DNA of 64,000 nt. Source: Hyaloscypha bicolor E. Lineage: Eukaryota > Ascomycota > Leotiomycetes > Helotiales > Hyaloscyphaceae. This document shows, in pieces, positions 9,281 to 20,058 of the stretch. The notes beneath the pieces are model-generated. The model was not told the origin of the DNA and did not search any database. It saw nothing but the letters and a program-made list of their open reading frames with translations. The translations under genes were made by a program, and so were the position numbers. The stretch lies in assembly GCF_002865645.1 (NCBI RefSeq), contig NW_020194515.1, positions 496,001 through 560,000 on the forward strand, written 5' to 3'. The stretch's first letter is position 1, and each line of letters opens with the position of its first letter.

Positions 9281-10057
9281 ATGCCTCGTCGAGCACCCGC
9301 CGAGAAGCCCGATGCGATGGAGTTTCTCACGTAAGTCACCATTTCTTCACTACGCAAAATTCCCAATGACTTGATATTGCAAGTGGATGCAGCCCTCACC
9401 TCCAATCCTGAGCACTCACCTCAAGCAGGATGATCTCTGGACCAAGGGTCGACCTCTACGTCGGTCCGAGCAAGAAGCACTACAATCTACCAAAGCTTCT
9501 GCTTTGCCACTACTCGGACTTCTTCGATAGTTGCTTCAACGGTGGTTTCATCGAGACACTATCGCAGAGACTGTACCTCCCCGAGGATAGGATCGAAGAT
9601 TTTGAGATCTTACTTGAGTTTATGCTGCGTGGAACCTCTCCAGGAAGTATCAAGCTTACTGAAGTAAGTGCTGGAGCCGGCCCCTTCTCTGTAGTTGCTA
9701 ACTCCGTCGATCGTCAAGACAGGCGCTTCTGCTATGCAACGCTGCATTGACTTCATTCGGTATGCGGATAAGTACAACCTTGCAGAAGCCGCCGAAGTCG
9801 TCTATGAACCACTTAAGGAGGCAATCAAGTTCCAGTACAAGGATGGAAAGCCCACGAAGGTGACGTCGAAGCTGGGAAAGCGAATCCCAAGAATCGCGGC
9901 CAGCGATATTGAGCTCATTTTCGCAGTTATGCCTGCTGGTAGTCCTCTCCGAACGCTCGCTGCCCAAGGTGCTCTATCACACAATGGCATGAAGCAAGGA
10001 TACCTCAAGCAGGAACGAGAAGTTGATGGATTTGCTGCTGCGATGCTTCGGAAATGA
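9281..10057 (+). CDS. BTB/POZ-domain protein, copy 3
   Basis: Spliced join(9281..9330, 9429..9663, 9719..10057), 207 residues. Exon 1 is 50 nt, as in copy 1. Intron 1 (98 bp) has donor GTAAGT and acceptor GCAG. Intron 2 (55 bp) has donor GTAAGT, branch GCTAAC and acceptor TCAAG; this acceptor, not the CAG four bases later, keeps the frame into CIDFIRYADKYNLAEAA. The BTB core runs over about residues 18-90 (GPRVDLYVG, then KKHYNLPKLLLCHYSDFFDS, then EDFEILLEFMLRG). The C-terminal half carries DIELIFAVMPAGSPLRTL and ends in EVDGFAAAMLRK. Copy 1 lacks intron 2. Function beyond protein-protein interaction cannot be inferred. It is convergent with TCTP, with a direct repeat between them. Confidence 0.82.
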
Positions 10058-10160
10058 GAGCTAGTATCAAGTCTGACTTCAAGTGGATTGATCCGATCTC
10101 AGGATTGGAGAGAAAGTGATGGCTTGGCTATTAAGGATAAGTTCTTGCTGGCTGCTAGGC

Positions 10161-10391
10161 CATACGGATTGACTGTTCAGGAAATTTCAAGGATTGGAGA
10201 CACTTGTCATGGAGCACATTGGAATAAGTCAGAGGAATGTTTTTCATTTACGTCTTGAATCCCGAGGATGAATTCTGGTTGGTTTCCAGATCATACGGAT
10301 TGAATTTTCAAGGGATTTCGGGGAATTTCAAAGGAACGGCGACACTTGTCATTTGGGCACATAGGAATAGGTCGGGGAATGCTTTTCATTT
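10161..10391. repeat. Two-copy direct repeat (about 131 bp period) 3' of BTB copy 3
   Basis: CATACGGATTGA at 10161 and 10292 each begins a unit that continues with TTTCA..GG, GACACTTGTCAT, GCACAT.GGAATA and TTTTCATTTAC in the same order. The second unit is slightly longer. It lies between the convergent ends of the BTB and TCTP genes. Confidence 0.75.
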
Positions 10392-10491
10392 ACTGGAGTG
10401 ATATCGTGAGCGTGGGGAAACGGCGCGGAAACATGCCTCTAGAGACCATGGCAATGCAGGGAATGAGAAAAACACCGCAAACCAGATCCAT

Positions 10492-11268
10492 CTAGACCTT
10501 CATCTCAGTGAGACCGTGCTTCCAGACAGTGACGAAGGGTGTGGTGCCATCCTCGCGATAGTTCATGAGAACGACCCTAGATAATCAGTTTCTGCTTCCT
10601 GTAAGTCGAAGGAAAAACTTACATTCCATCGGGATCCATTGACTCGCCAATGTAGAAGTCGTAGTCTTTGAAATTGCCCACAATTTTCTTGGCATATGCT
10701 TGGGCCCCCTTCTCGAACTCGGTGATCGTCTCCTCGGAAGCATTCTTCTCTTTCAATGCCTCCTTAACCTTCTTCATATATGCTGGGCCATATTAGAATA
10801 TATCCAAACTCCTAGAGTGGTTCACGTACTCTTGAGATGGCTTAGATATGACTTCTTGTCGAAGGAGGTTTGATTCAGGCGGAACGAGTTGACGACGTTG
10901 TTGACTTTCACGGCTTCATCCTCAACACCCTCCTCTGCCTCCTCAGCAGATGCATTGGCTCCAGTATCTGCAATCCAATATCAGTGTGGTTGGTTCTGTT
11001 TCGAGGGTGGTTTGTACTGACTGACTTCGACGGCACCAAGCGTGATCATGGCACAATCGACTTCATAGACGACATTATCGACTTCCTTCAGATCGTAGGA
11101 GTCAGAGATGATCTCGTCACCGGTGATAATATCCTACATCGAAGCGCAGAGTTAGTCTTCGAGTCCCCCACATTTTGTACAAGCAGATGAAGATGGTATC
11201 AGCCTAGGAAATGAGAAGCGGGGTCGCTTCGCATTAACGCAATGGAAACTGACCTTGTAAATGATCAT
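10492..11268 (-). CDS. TCTP: Translationally controlled tumour protein homologue (TCTP/Tma19)
   Basis: complement(join(10492..10576,10623..10782,10830..10967,11022..11133,11254..11268)), 169 residues, the usual TCTP length. It starts [19 protein letters not shown] and continues with [17 protein letters not shown], an acidic flexible loop ([11 protein letters not shown]), the helical hairpin [20 protein letters not shown], and the signature [17 protein letters not shown] before the final [17 protein letters not shown]. Four introns of 120, 54, 47 and 46 bp restore phase; the first exon encodes only five residues. TCTP is an abundant cytosolic protein associated with ribosomes, stress and microtubules, with an Mss4-like fold. 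It is divergent from the sphinganine hydroxylase gene. Confidence 0.93.
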
Positions 11269-11841
11269 GATGGCGGTAGTTTTGGTGGAAGATTATTGGA
11301 GGTTCGACCGTGTCGAGAGTTGGGCAGAAGTTGAACGGGTAATGGGGAGAGATTGAGATCATCTTCAAAATTCACGAAGTTGCGACGGTGGAGGGGCAAA
11401 GCGCCTAACCCGAAATGGAAAGAGCGGGCTGATCACGGGATTTTAGTAAGCAAAATTTCCTCAGCAGGAGCTGCCTGTCGCAGCCGCGTCACTTCAGAGA
11501 AATAGAATGCACCATGTCAGCATCCATTGTGCTTATTGCTTTTGAAACAGCTTGGGAGAGCAGTTACCAACAGTTTGTCTCCTGATCTCTTGGCGAACTC
11601 CGATTTTTTTTTTCGTAATGCTGCCCTGAAAATACCGGTGTTCAGCATGACAATCGGACGACCGGGCTTTACTAGGCGAGATTTGATGTGCTGAGCTGAT
11701 GAGAGCATCAAGTGGCGCGCCCGCGCCAGAAGATTTCCATGTTCCCATACAAAACCACTTCCCTTCCTTCTTTTCTTTTCCCATCATCCAACGTCTCACA
11801 CTCCTTCGTGCGCACCACGATAACTGCCATACGACTGCACA
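11269..11841. other. Divergent promoter region between TCTP and SUR2
   Basis: 573 bp separate the two start codons. Pyrimidine-rich sequence lies before the plus-strand ATG (11755-11800). Short open frames here overlap the expected leaders and have no recognisable content. Confidence 0.5.
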
Positions 11842-13007
11842 ATGGCCAATATAACCCTCTTCTCGAATGCTTCCGCCATGTCCGATTTACCTCCCTTACC
11901 GTCCTACAACCTCACGCCAGTGAAGCCTCTTGTCCCCTTTATCCCGGACGTCTGGCTTTCCTTGATTCTTACTTTTGTTGCATACTGGGCTGTTTCTATG
12001 TTCTTCTACATCATTGATGTCTATGACCTATTCCCGCAATACCGACTGCACACTCCCGCCGAGATCTTGAATCGAAACCATGTCTCGAGGTACGAAGTGG
12101 CGCGAGATGTCATCATACAGCAGGTTATTCAGACTATTGTCGGGGTGTCGCTTGGACTCACAGAGCCACCGGAGATGGTTGGAAAGGAGAGCTATGACAT
12201 TGCGGCTTGGGCTACGAGATTGAGGATTGCACAGAGGGCTCTGCCGCAGCTCCTGGGTTTAGTCGGACTCAATGCTACCGCAATCTCCAAGAATCTTGCA
12301 GGATCGCATCCAATGTTGGCGGGAGCTCTAGCTGGTGGAAGATACCCAGCCTTGAGTGTAGGATTGGATGTTGTTAGCGAGGCACCGGTTCCAGCTTTTG
12401 CAGCTTGGGAGATTTTTACTGCTGCAGCCATTTACTGGTACATTGTGCCAATCATCCAATTCGCAGCAGCCATTATCTTTGTCGATACATGGCAGTACTT
12501 CCTCCATCGTGCCATGCACATGAACAAGTGGCTTTACAGTAAGTCGAGAGTCCCATTTCCCCGGCTATCCGGTCTAACATGGCTTCAGCAACTTTCCACT
12601 CCAGACACCACCGCCTCTACGTTCCTTATGCGTACGGAGCCCTCTACAATCACCCATTCGAAGGATTCCTCCTCGATACCCTCGGAGCAGGAATCGCATA
12701 CAAGGTAGCTGGCATGACTGTTCGGCAAGGAATGTGTTTCTTCGTTGGATCAACATTCAAGACCGTGGATGACCACTGCGGATACGCACTTCCATGGGAT
12801 CCATTACAGCACCTCACAGGCAACAATGCCGGATACCACGATATCCACCACCAGAGCTGGGGCATCAAGACCAACTTCTCGCAACCCTTCTTCACATTCT
12901 GGGATCGGATATTAGGCACGATATGGACCGGGGACACGACAGCGAAGTACGAGCGATCGAAGAAATCAGCGCAGTTCAAGATGGATGCGGAGAAGGTTCA
13001 ATCATGA
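11842..13007 (+). CDS. SUR2: Sphinganine C4-hydroxylase (SUR2 family)
   Basis: Spliced join(11842..12538, 12589..13007), 371 residues. The 50-bp intron (donor GTAAGT, branch GTCTAAC, acceptor TTCAG) joins NKWLY to TTFHSRHHRLYVPYAYGALY. It is a membrane di-iron oxygenase of the fatty-acid-hydroxylase superfamily. The histidine clusters are HRAMH (222-226), HSRHH (236-240) and HDIHH (from about 316), and hydrophobic segments lie near residues 33-55 and 190-215. In yeast this enzyme hydroxylates C4 of sphinganine in the endoplasmic reticulum to form phytosphingosine for ceramides. The length and all the histidine boxes look intact. A second in-frame ATG at 11878 is an alternative start. Confidence 0.92.
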
Positions 13008-14607
13008 CGAACGATTAATGCGGAGGGCTTGTAACATATGGAGGGATTGAATCGAATCGAATGATGGGAACTGAACTTCTCTTTTTTTTGCATTCTGCGC
13101 ATGTGTGGTGTTTTGGCAGGCGGTCCTTGGATTCGACATAGGCGTTCAGGGTGGGGGTGTAAATGTTGACTTGTACATTAGAGACGTTGAGCGGTCTCGG
13201 GAGACGGAGAGGGGAGGTGCAGGATACCTTAATATTAATAATGATCCTTCTTCTGTATAGACGATCTACCCCAAGTATTGAGAGCTAGTGTATCGTGCGG
13301 GAGACGAGAAAGGGAGGAGCCGAAAGTTCGGACGAAGTACAAAGTGGTGGGATAAACGACACTGCTAGATCTGGCTTCTCAAACCTTAACGTCCGTAGAG
13401 TTACGGCTATTGCGTACGAGATACAGCCAATCGCTTTCTCAATACTCTTTCCCTCTCCTTATCAACATTTAAGACGAAATCAATCGCGTTGGCTGTGTTC
13501 AAACCAAGTCCGCGGCCGCACCATTTGCGGTCCCGAGATGTCCGTCCCAATATACTCTCCACGGTCCCGAAGTCTGTACCTGTGATACTTTTTGCGGTCC
13601 CGAATCGATGTGCAACAAAACTTTTGTGTTGAACATCACTTGCTACTGCTTCTTACTCATTCTTAGCTCATCAAGTCGGATGAAAGATCTTGAGGCTGAT
13701 TTGGGATTCGGATGGGGAAAAAAAGTGGGACTAAACGACTTTTGTGATATATCGCTGGAAGCTTGGTATTATCTTAACGAGTCAGATAAAAACCACCTTC
13801 CATCTCAGGCTTGATTTGAGAGTACTTTCGGATGAAGGTGCGAAGTGCAACGAAGTAGTGAAGCTCGAGATTTCGCTACTAGTATGAAGTGGTGTTTCGG
13901 AAGTTTGGATGTACCAGATTGACTGGGACATTGAGTCGATGTACAACAAAATCCTGGAACTCAATTCACTCCAGACTACTTGAACTCGTTCAATGTACCA
14001 GGGCATTTGGTACACTGTCGATATGCAACAAGGCATCGAGGACTATGATGTACCTGAAGGCAAAAAAATTAAGTGAAAGCTAATGATTTTACTCAGTGAC
14101 AAAACTCTATAATACAGAATCGACAATCTTCAATGTCCCAAACCAACCTCGTACATTGAGTCGATGTGCAACAAAACCTCGAGGACTTAAAATGGAGCAG
14201 TGAATGCGGCGAGTTGAGATGAGTTGCAAAGCTGAGTGAGAATGGTTCTTCGAAGCGGGTCGGAGAACGGTGCTGGAGGGAACCAGAAAAGGAACCAATG
14301 GATGCGCAACAAAGACATGAGAGCTCAAGGTTCACTTGCGAGTGCTCTGCTCTGGCAAGGAGTTCATCAATACACACACTTGCGGTCGCGTTGGGCAAGT
14401 CGGTCGTCAAGCTCCACCTCTCCCTCGCAACCTCAACTCTACAATCTCAACTCCGCAGCTTCACAACCTGAATATCGCAACCTCGTAATTCCAACATTAC
14501 ATCTTGTACGAAGTTACCTCCCAGAATGGCCTCGGCAACTCCAACTATGATCATCCGTCTTTGACTCTTGCAAAGCTTCCACAGCTTGAAGTTCCTCGAA
14601 GCCGACC
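13008..14607. other. Gene-poor tract 3' of SUR2 with dispersed repeats
   Basis: No intact gene recognised. It contains three CGGTCCCGA copies at about 13528-13603 and the recurring TCGATGTGCAACAAAA motif annotated separately. Short frames on both strands carry the repeats but show no family signature. Confidence 0.45.
13605..14316. repeat. Degenerate dispersed repeat, core TCGATGTGCAACAAAA
   Basis: Core copies lie at 13605 (TCGATGTGCAACAAAA), 13936 (TCGATGTACAACAAAA), 14018 (TCGATATGCAACAA), 14161 (TCGATGTGCAACAAAA) and about 14300 (GGATGCGCAACAAA). Several are preceded by ATGTACCAG or GTACATTGAG and followed by CTCGAGGAC-like sequence. Spacing is 331, 82, 143 and 139 bp. The origin is unknown. 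Confidence 0.6.
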
Positions 14608-15606
14608 GCCCAGCAGGAAGGAAGGTTCAACTTTTTCGTCAAGCTTCCCAATGAACTGAAGGATCGGATTTGGCATTGCGTCGCGCGGAAAGAGAGGATG
14701 ATAAAACTTGAAATATATGGCCGCTTCATCTCTACGCCTCAGCGAGGCTATCTGATTGGGTAGACCTTCTCTTGCAAGCCCCTTCCGCACACTATATCCC
14801 CGAGATATGGTAGAGCTCGTCGCGGTAAGTGGTATTGGCCGAGCTATTTACTGCTCCAGATAGAGCAGCGTGGGCCATGATCTAGTAGGATGGAATCGTC
14901 GGGTTATAACCTCTAGAAGGAATGTTGTGTAAAACCAAGTCCCTGTCCTCTGGAGTGAGGTTGCCCTTGGCTGCTAGCCTCTTCAATACGGTTTCCATGC
15001 GGTCGCGGGCTTCGCTGAAGGCGCTCGGGCAACCCAGGGTTGGAAGGGTCCGTTGTGGTGTAGGGCTTCTAGGAAGCGTGCTCTCTCCATCGGTTGTTCC
15101 AGGCGCTAAACTCACGAAACAGACAACCAGCCAGCTGTCCCATCAATCCTTCATGTTTGCCGAGAAACACGAGCCCAGGGTGTGAAGGGAGGGAAGTGAG
15201 AGATTTAAACTCTCGATCCCAAGCCCCGCGTGTTCTAAACAAGATCGTCTGTGTCAATTTCCCGCGCGACATGTTCGTCCGCAGCGGGGTGTGGGCCTGG
15301 CGTTTCCATGAAGATTGGCTCAACCTTCCCCGCCCGACTGTTCGCAAGATTCAACAGATGGCATATATCGAACATGGCGTTCGCAACCCCAGATTGGGTG
15401 ATCTTGCACGGGAGATCATGAACATGCGGCGAACCAGGGCTTTCCAGGTTCCAGTAAAGGATCTATCACTCTTCCGCACTGGATGGACGCGCGAAGGACC
15501 AGCGGAGTTTGTTGATGGAGATCTTGTGTGGAAGGAGGAGCTGAGCCGACTGTCTCTGGAGGAAGATGCGCGATGGATTGCGTGTTCCGTGGGCTCTCCT
15601 GAGTGA
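14608..15606 (+). pseudogene. Interrupted 2EXR-like gene
   Basis: The left part (to the stop at 14761-14763) reads QQEGRFNFFVKLPNELKDRI, then WHCVARKERMIKLEIYGRF. This matches the opening F..FxxLPxELRxxIW....RxIxL motif of the fungal 2EXR domain. The right part (15241-15606) reads VCVNFPRDMFVRSGVWAWRF and ends in a charged helical tail, resembling the VNF..DT.Y.. second half of such proteins. Between them (14764-15240) about 477 bp share no frame with either part and carry an unrelated open frame on the other strand (14882-15115). No start codon is open into the left part (TGA just upstream). It is best read as a relic split by an insertion or rearrangement. Confidence 0.5.
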
Positions 15607-16988
15607 TAAAATCCCGATGAACGTTGTCTTTGAGCGGAATGGTGACGTTGACTTGGTACCGATGGCTGCGACTTGAGCTGAGCTGCTTCTTTAACCCGCA
15701 TCTGGCTCTTGGGTTTCGGCAACGCTCACGGCGTTGGGAGATATTGATAACATGATCGGTAGAAAGTAGTACTTTGTGAGTTAACGGGGCGCAGGTTGAT
15801 ATGCAGTGGCAGGTTAAGTTTTTCGGTTTCTGCTTTCTTCATAGCTGTGGGCAGCTTATGCACACTGAGTTTCGATCGTTACTGCTCTCTTCATAGCCAT
15901 TGCAGATTTCACCAATAAATGTTTGCAATTTGCAACTTCATGGCATCAATGCTCTCCTTTGACCTGGTGAGATCGTGATGGCACCGTTCTCACGTCTTGC
16001 ACGGGCTACAACACTATCCTTGCAAAGAAAACAACACCTGGCTCGAGTGGTGCTTTTCCTTCTCTGTCCAGGTAATACTTCCTTCAGGATCGACGATCCT
16101 CTTCGCTCACCACGTCCTCTAAGGCGTGGTTCGTGCACTTCCTCTGGTACTACCATAGTCTATTTTTAGATGCTGAGAGAAAACGCCTGCTGTCATGTTG
16201 ACATACGAGAGACTGAATGATTCATGCGTTTACTTGCAAAGGCTCCGCCTTCTCTGAAACTTCGAGAAGCTTGCCCTTCTACTGAATTTTCGCATACAAG
16301 CAGGTTCTGGAATTTCTGCGATTTTTCATGCTAGGAGAGAAGCTTGTACTCTTAGTACACGTGCTGGGTCAAAGCATCTCACCTGACGCTGCGCCTCTCA
16401 TGCCCCCCCTTCCAAAACTTCGAGAATGCCCTTCTAGAAGGATAAAACGGTACGCGTATTTACGCGATCCTGTGCCACCAACAGTTTCTTTCATTCAAAC
16501 TCCCGAGATGCAGGAACGATACCGATGTTCGGGATCGTCAAGGATAAACAAACATCCGTCCAATATGCCGACGTCTGCCCTTGACGATAAGATCTTATGA
16601 GATATGATAGGGAAACATGAGGCTGAGTGGGACGTGAACACCTGAAGAATCATTCGAGGATGGGATCGTGACACCAAGCCACGGTCTTAAAAAAAATAAA
16701 AAATTGCATTGAGGGACAAAGGATTGCGGCGTGAAGGGCACAGCGTTCAACGTTGTATGTCATAATAAATTAATAGATGGGATTGAAGATAATTTCGATC
16801 AGATGAATTTGGTCTGAAGAGGGACAATTCCGAAGGGAAAAGGTTTGGCTCAAAGAAAGTGCTTTCGGAAACTCATGTGAGTATGCATTCTTCTGGGACA
16901 GTCTCTGGCTAATAATTTCAAACTTCATATCACTTGATACTCGGTATAAACACGACTCCCGTACGCGTTCGTGAAAACGCGAGACCTA

Positions 16989-17200
16989 GCTAACATTTTC
17001 AGCCTTTGTATCGCTCAGCACAATGCCACCCCCATACATGTTTCTGGCCAACACTTTGAGCCTCGGCATCGTCGAGTCTAGAAGCAAGGCGGACCCGGTA
17101 CATGTTGTGGAAAGACAGAAAGCATCTGCAGTGTCTGCACCCTCGAATCTCGACACAACGCCGCCCCCACACATGTTGCCGAACACACTCCGCTGGCAAA
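16989..17200 (-). repeat. Three tandem units of about 22 residues (glycine-triplet motif)
   Basis: On the minus strand a frame reads VFGNMCGGGVVS..., then FCLSTTCTGSALLLDST..., then LARNMYGGGIVLSDTKAEN: three units of 21-23 residues with a shared pattern [N/T]-[M/T]-x-x-G-x-[G/A]. At DNA level, ACATGTT on the plus strand marks the units at 17036, 17100 and 17171 (period 64 and 71). An open frame runs from 17420 to 16986, but no other domain is visible. It may be a fragment of a repeat-rich protein gene. Confidence 0.4.
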
Positions 17201-17874
17201 TGCCGTGTCTGACATAAGAAGCTTGAACCGAAACATTTCCCACGTCTTCCAGGCGAGTGATATGCTTCCTACTCCCCCCCAATCTCAAGATGTCTGGCCA
17301 ATGGGCCGGCTGCGCTCGTGAGGCGTGTACTCCGTAGAGTGAGAGTTTAAATGATGCTTCACACGCGTTTCCCCCTCGACGCGCTGATGGCTTCTGTTCG
17401 CGGTCAGGGGCAGTCAGCAAGGATGCACAAATCTCGCTTCATGCTCCAGGGGCTCTGCGTAGAATGTCTTCAAGCCTTCAAGGCTGCGCTCCCCTGGAGT
17501 TTCTGCCAATCAAGGGCGTTGTTGTTTGAGGGTGCGCTGAGCTTGGATTCGCTACCGGGCGATCACGCCAGGCCAGCTGCAGGCAGTGCAGTCAGTGCAG
17601 GCAGTTCCGCCCGGGCTAAACTTGAAGGGGGTCTGGGAGGTCCAAATTCAGGGTCTTCCGATCAGTGGCGCATTGGCGGTCTTTATCCGGCTGCTCTCCA
17701 GCCACACGGATCCTGCTGCGCCGTACAATACGGTAAGGCCGGGGCCAGGAGTTTGATTGACGCTCCCCAACATCGGCCGCTTCATCAGGGGCATACCACA
17801 GTAAACACTCAGAGTGCGGCCATCAGGGAATTCGAACAGAACTGGCTGTCTCGGTCCCACCCGTGCTGATCCCT

Positions 17875-17908
17875 CAGCGGCAGCGGCAGCGGCAGCGGCA
17901 GCGGCAGC
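17875..17908. repeat. (CAGCGG)n microsatellite
   Basis: Five to six consecutive CAGCGG units, a simple repeat in a gene-free stretch. Confidence 0.9.
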
Positions 17909-20058
17909 AATGCATACCAATGGGCGACATCATGGTTCGAAACCCAAAGACATAATCATGCTGCTGCGTGCGGCCAGCCAGTTATGCGATGTGATGCGCT
18001 CTTCAAGGCCACAGCCCAGCGCGCCTCCAAATCATGCGCGATGCTCCATGGGTCCTGGAGTGGCTGTCGTCTGTCCCCCCGATTGGCCTGCAGTTGCTTC
18101 CTCTAGCCGAGCTGAGCCTAGTGGCGTCGATTGTTTGAGGTTCAGCCCCCTGTCCCTGCGAGGTCCCCATTGTCTGTGTTCGGGAAGCCTGCGCCACTTG
18201 CTGCTCAAAGCGGATGAGTGGGTGAGCTTCCACATCGTGAGCAGCAGCACGGCAACCGCACCACCAAATCTGGGAAATCACACGCAGCCGCACCGCACAG
18301 CAACAGGGTCACGATTGCTGAGCAGCCCTTTCGGACGATCCGCCAGCGCACCAGCTTTTCTCGGATTAAAATGCTTCCAATCTCCCCCCATCTTACCAAG
18401 GGAGTAGAGTACGATCCGTACAAGTACAAAGTACAAACTGCAAGCACGCCTCTCCCATCATCGCGCCTTCCTCCTGTCGAATGATCTCCTCCCGGCAACT
18501 CGATCGCACTAAAGCTTCATCTTCATCTTGATCTTCATCGTTAGTGCCGACACTCCGGTTGTTCCTGGCCTCTCGCTCTAGCTCCACCGTCGCCATCTCA
18601 ATTTCCCAGTTTCTGGACGCTACGGGATTCAGTTGGTCATCCTTCAGCTACTGCAGTCTGCAGCCCGCCCCATCAAGTTACAAGTACCTCCAGCAACCTG
18701 AGCGAGGAGGATCAACCAACTCACTGTCACCCACATCAGCGCCAACTTCTGGCGACGAGCAATGCCCCAGCCCAGCATCAATCCTCGAATCCTATCCTGC
18801 AATCCTAAAACGCCAACCGATTTCTAGAATCTCTCGACGTTGGATCCTTAAGCGCTCGAAAGTTTAAAACGAGACAGACGAGACCGGGCCTTTCCCATCA
18901 CGGCGCTTTTCGCATCCCAGCCCGCCCATCCACTGGCCCAAGGAACAGCACTGCAATTCCACGAGGCTTCCAGGGCCGTTCCTCAAACCTCGCGGCTATC
19001 CCAAACATACTTGAAGACGAGCAAGGAGTAATTCTTTCTCGGGTCCGTCTGAAGTTCCCCATTCAACGCCTGCCCCCAACACTCGGCTAGCTGCGAGAAC
19101 ATGCAGCCCTCCGATACAAGACCATAACCACGCCCTCGAGAAAAAGCCAAGAACGTCATCGCCTTCTACCTTTCCTTCTTTATTTCTTTATTTCCTGCTT
19201 TCTTTCTTTACAATACTCACCTCGGGCTGGTCTCGAGTCATAATACTGCATAATGGATACAGCTCTGATAACTTTCATGGTGTACGTCAAAACTCCCGTT
19301 CCCCTTGTTCTTGACTTGGATATCGCATTTGCATCCCACCCCTTGCGCAAGATTTCGATGTGTTTTAGAAGCTCAGTTTCCAGTATCCAAGATTTGAAGC
19401 AAGAGAAAGTCGAGAAGGGGCGGTGCATAAGAAATATGGACGAGGAAGATACTTGGTAGAGATCAAGTCAGGTCTCTGCAATTCCACCATCGACTTGCCT
19501 GAAACGAAACAGACACTGCTCTTTATGTTTCTAGCATCTTGCCGTTGGACGAAAGGCGAAACGTGCATTGGAATGCTGTGTCAGCCGTTGGATGACCTTC
19601 GGAGGATTTGCATGCTTTTGTGCTCGTGTACCTGTCACTCAAGGCACTGACATTGCGCGGCGCGTCTACTTGATATGTCTGACTTTTGCCGAGTACGCAA
19701 GTTGAAGTCGAGCATCGTCTTGTTTTGAGATCTTGGCGTCGCAGGGTTGTCCCCAGCCGTATTGCTCATCTCTGTCGTATACTTTGGGACGAAACATTCC
19801 CATATCATATTACGATTGGTGGGAAGTCCGCCCGTCCGATGTTTATTTGGATGCCGGAAGAACAGATTGCTATCTTTATCTGCCGGCCCCTCGTCTAATC
19901 TCGCGGCTACATCTCTCCACAATATACGAGCCGTCATTTGTTCAGCGATCGTGTTTCAAGATACTAACCCTATTATAGGCAGACCTCCCCTTCCACCACC
20001 TCGGTTCATCTAATCGGATCGTGGGATAATTTCTCGAAACATTACCCGATGGAACGAG

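Larger units (their letters stand above)
15607..20058. other. 4.4 kb gene-poor tract upstream of the gene at 20059
   Basis: I find no gene with recognisable domains. Left of about 17.0 kb the sequence is ordinary; 17.3-19.1 kb appears richer in GC and in CT/CA-rich leader-like sequence, with many overlapping short frames that lack start or splice support. It may include a long 5' leader or a non-coding transcript of the gene at 20059, but nothing in the sequence proves this. Confidence 0.4.

Noticed and set aside
9723..9735. Acceptor CAG at 9720-9722 for intron 2 of BTB copy 3
   Set aside because: It would shift the reading frame out of the conserved CIDFIRYADKYN segment; the AAG acceptor ending at 9718 keeps it.
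16310..16400. Possible further BTB remnant (LEFLRFFMLGEKLV, then QSISPDAAPL)
   Set aside because: The resemblance to the SGESVSPDAL segment of BTB copy 2 is short, and neighbouring BTB motifs are absent.
17351..18407. Overlapping open frames of 170-200 codons at 17.3-18.4 kb
   Set aside because: They are carried by GC-rich sequence and run through the CAGCGG microsatellite (poly-Ala when translated); no protein family is visible.
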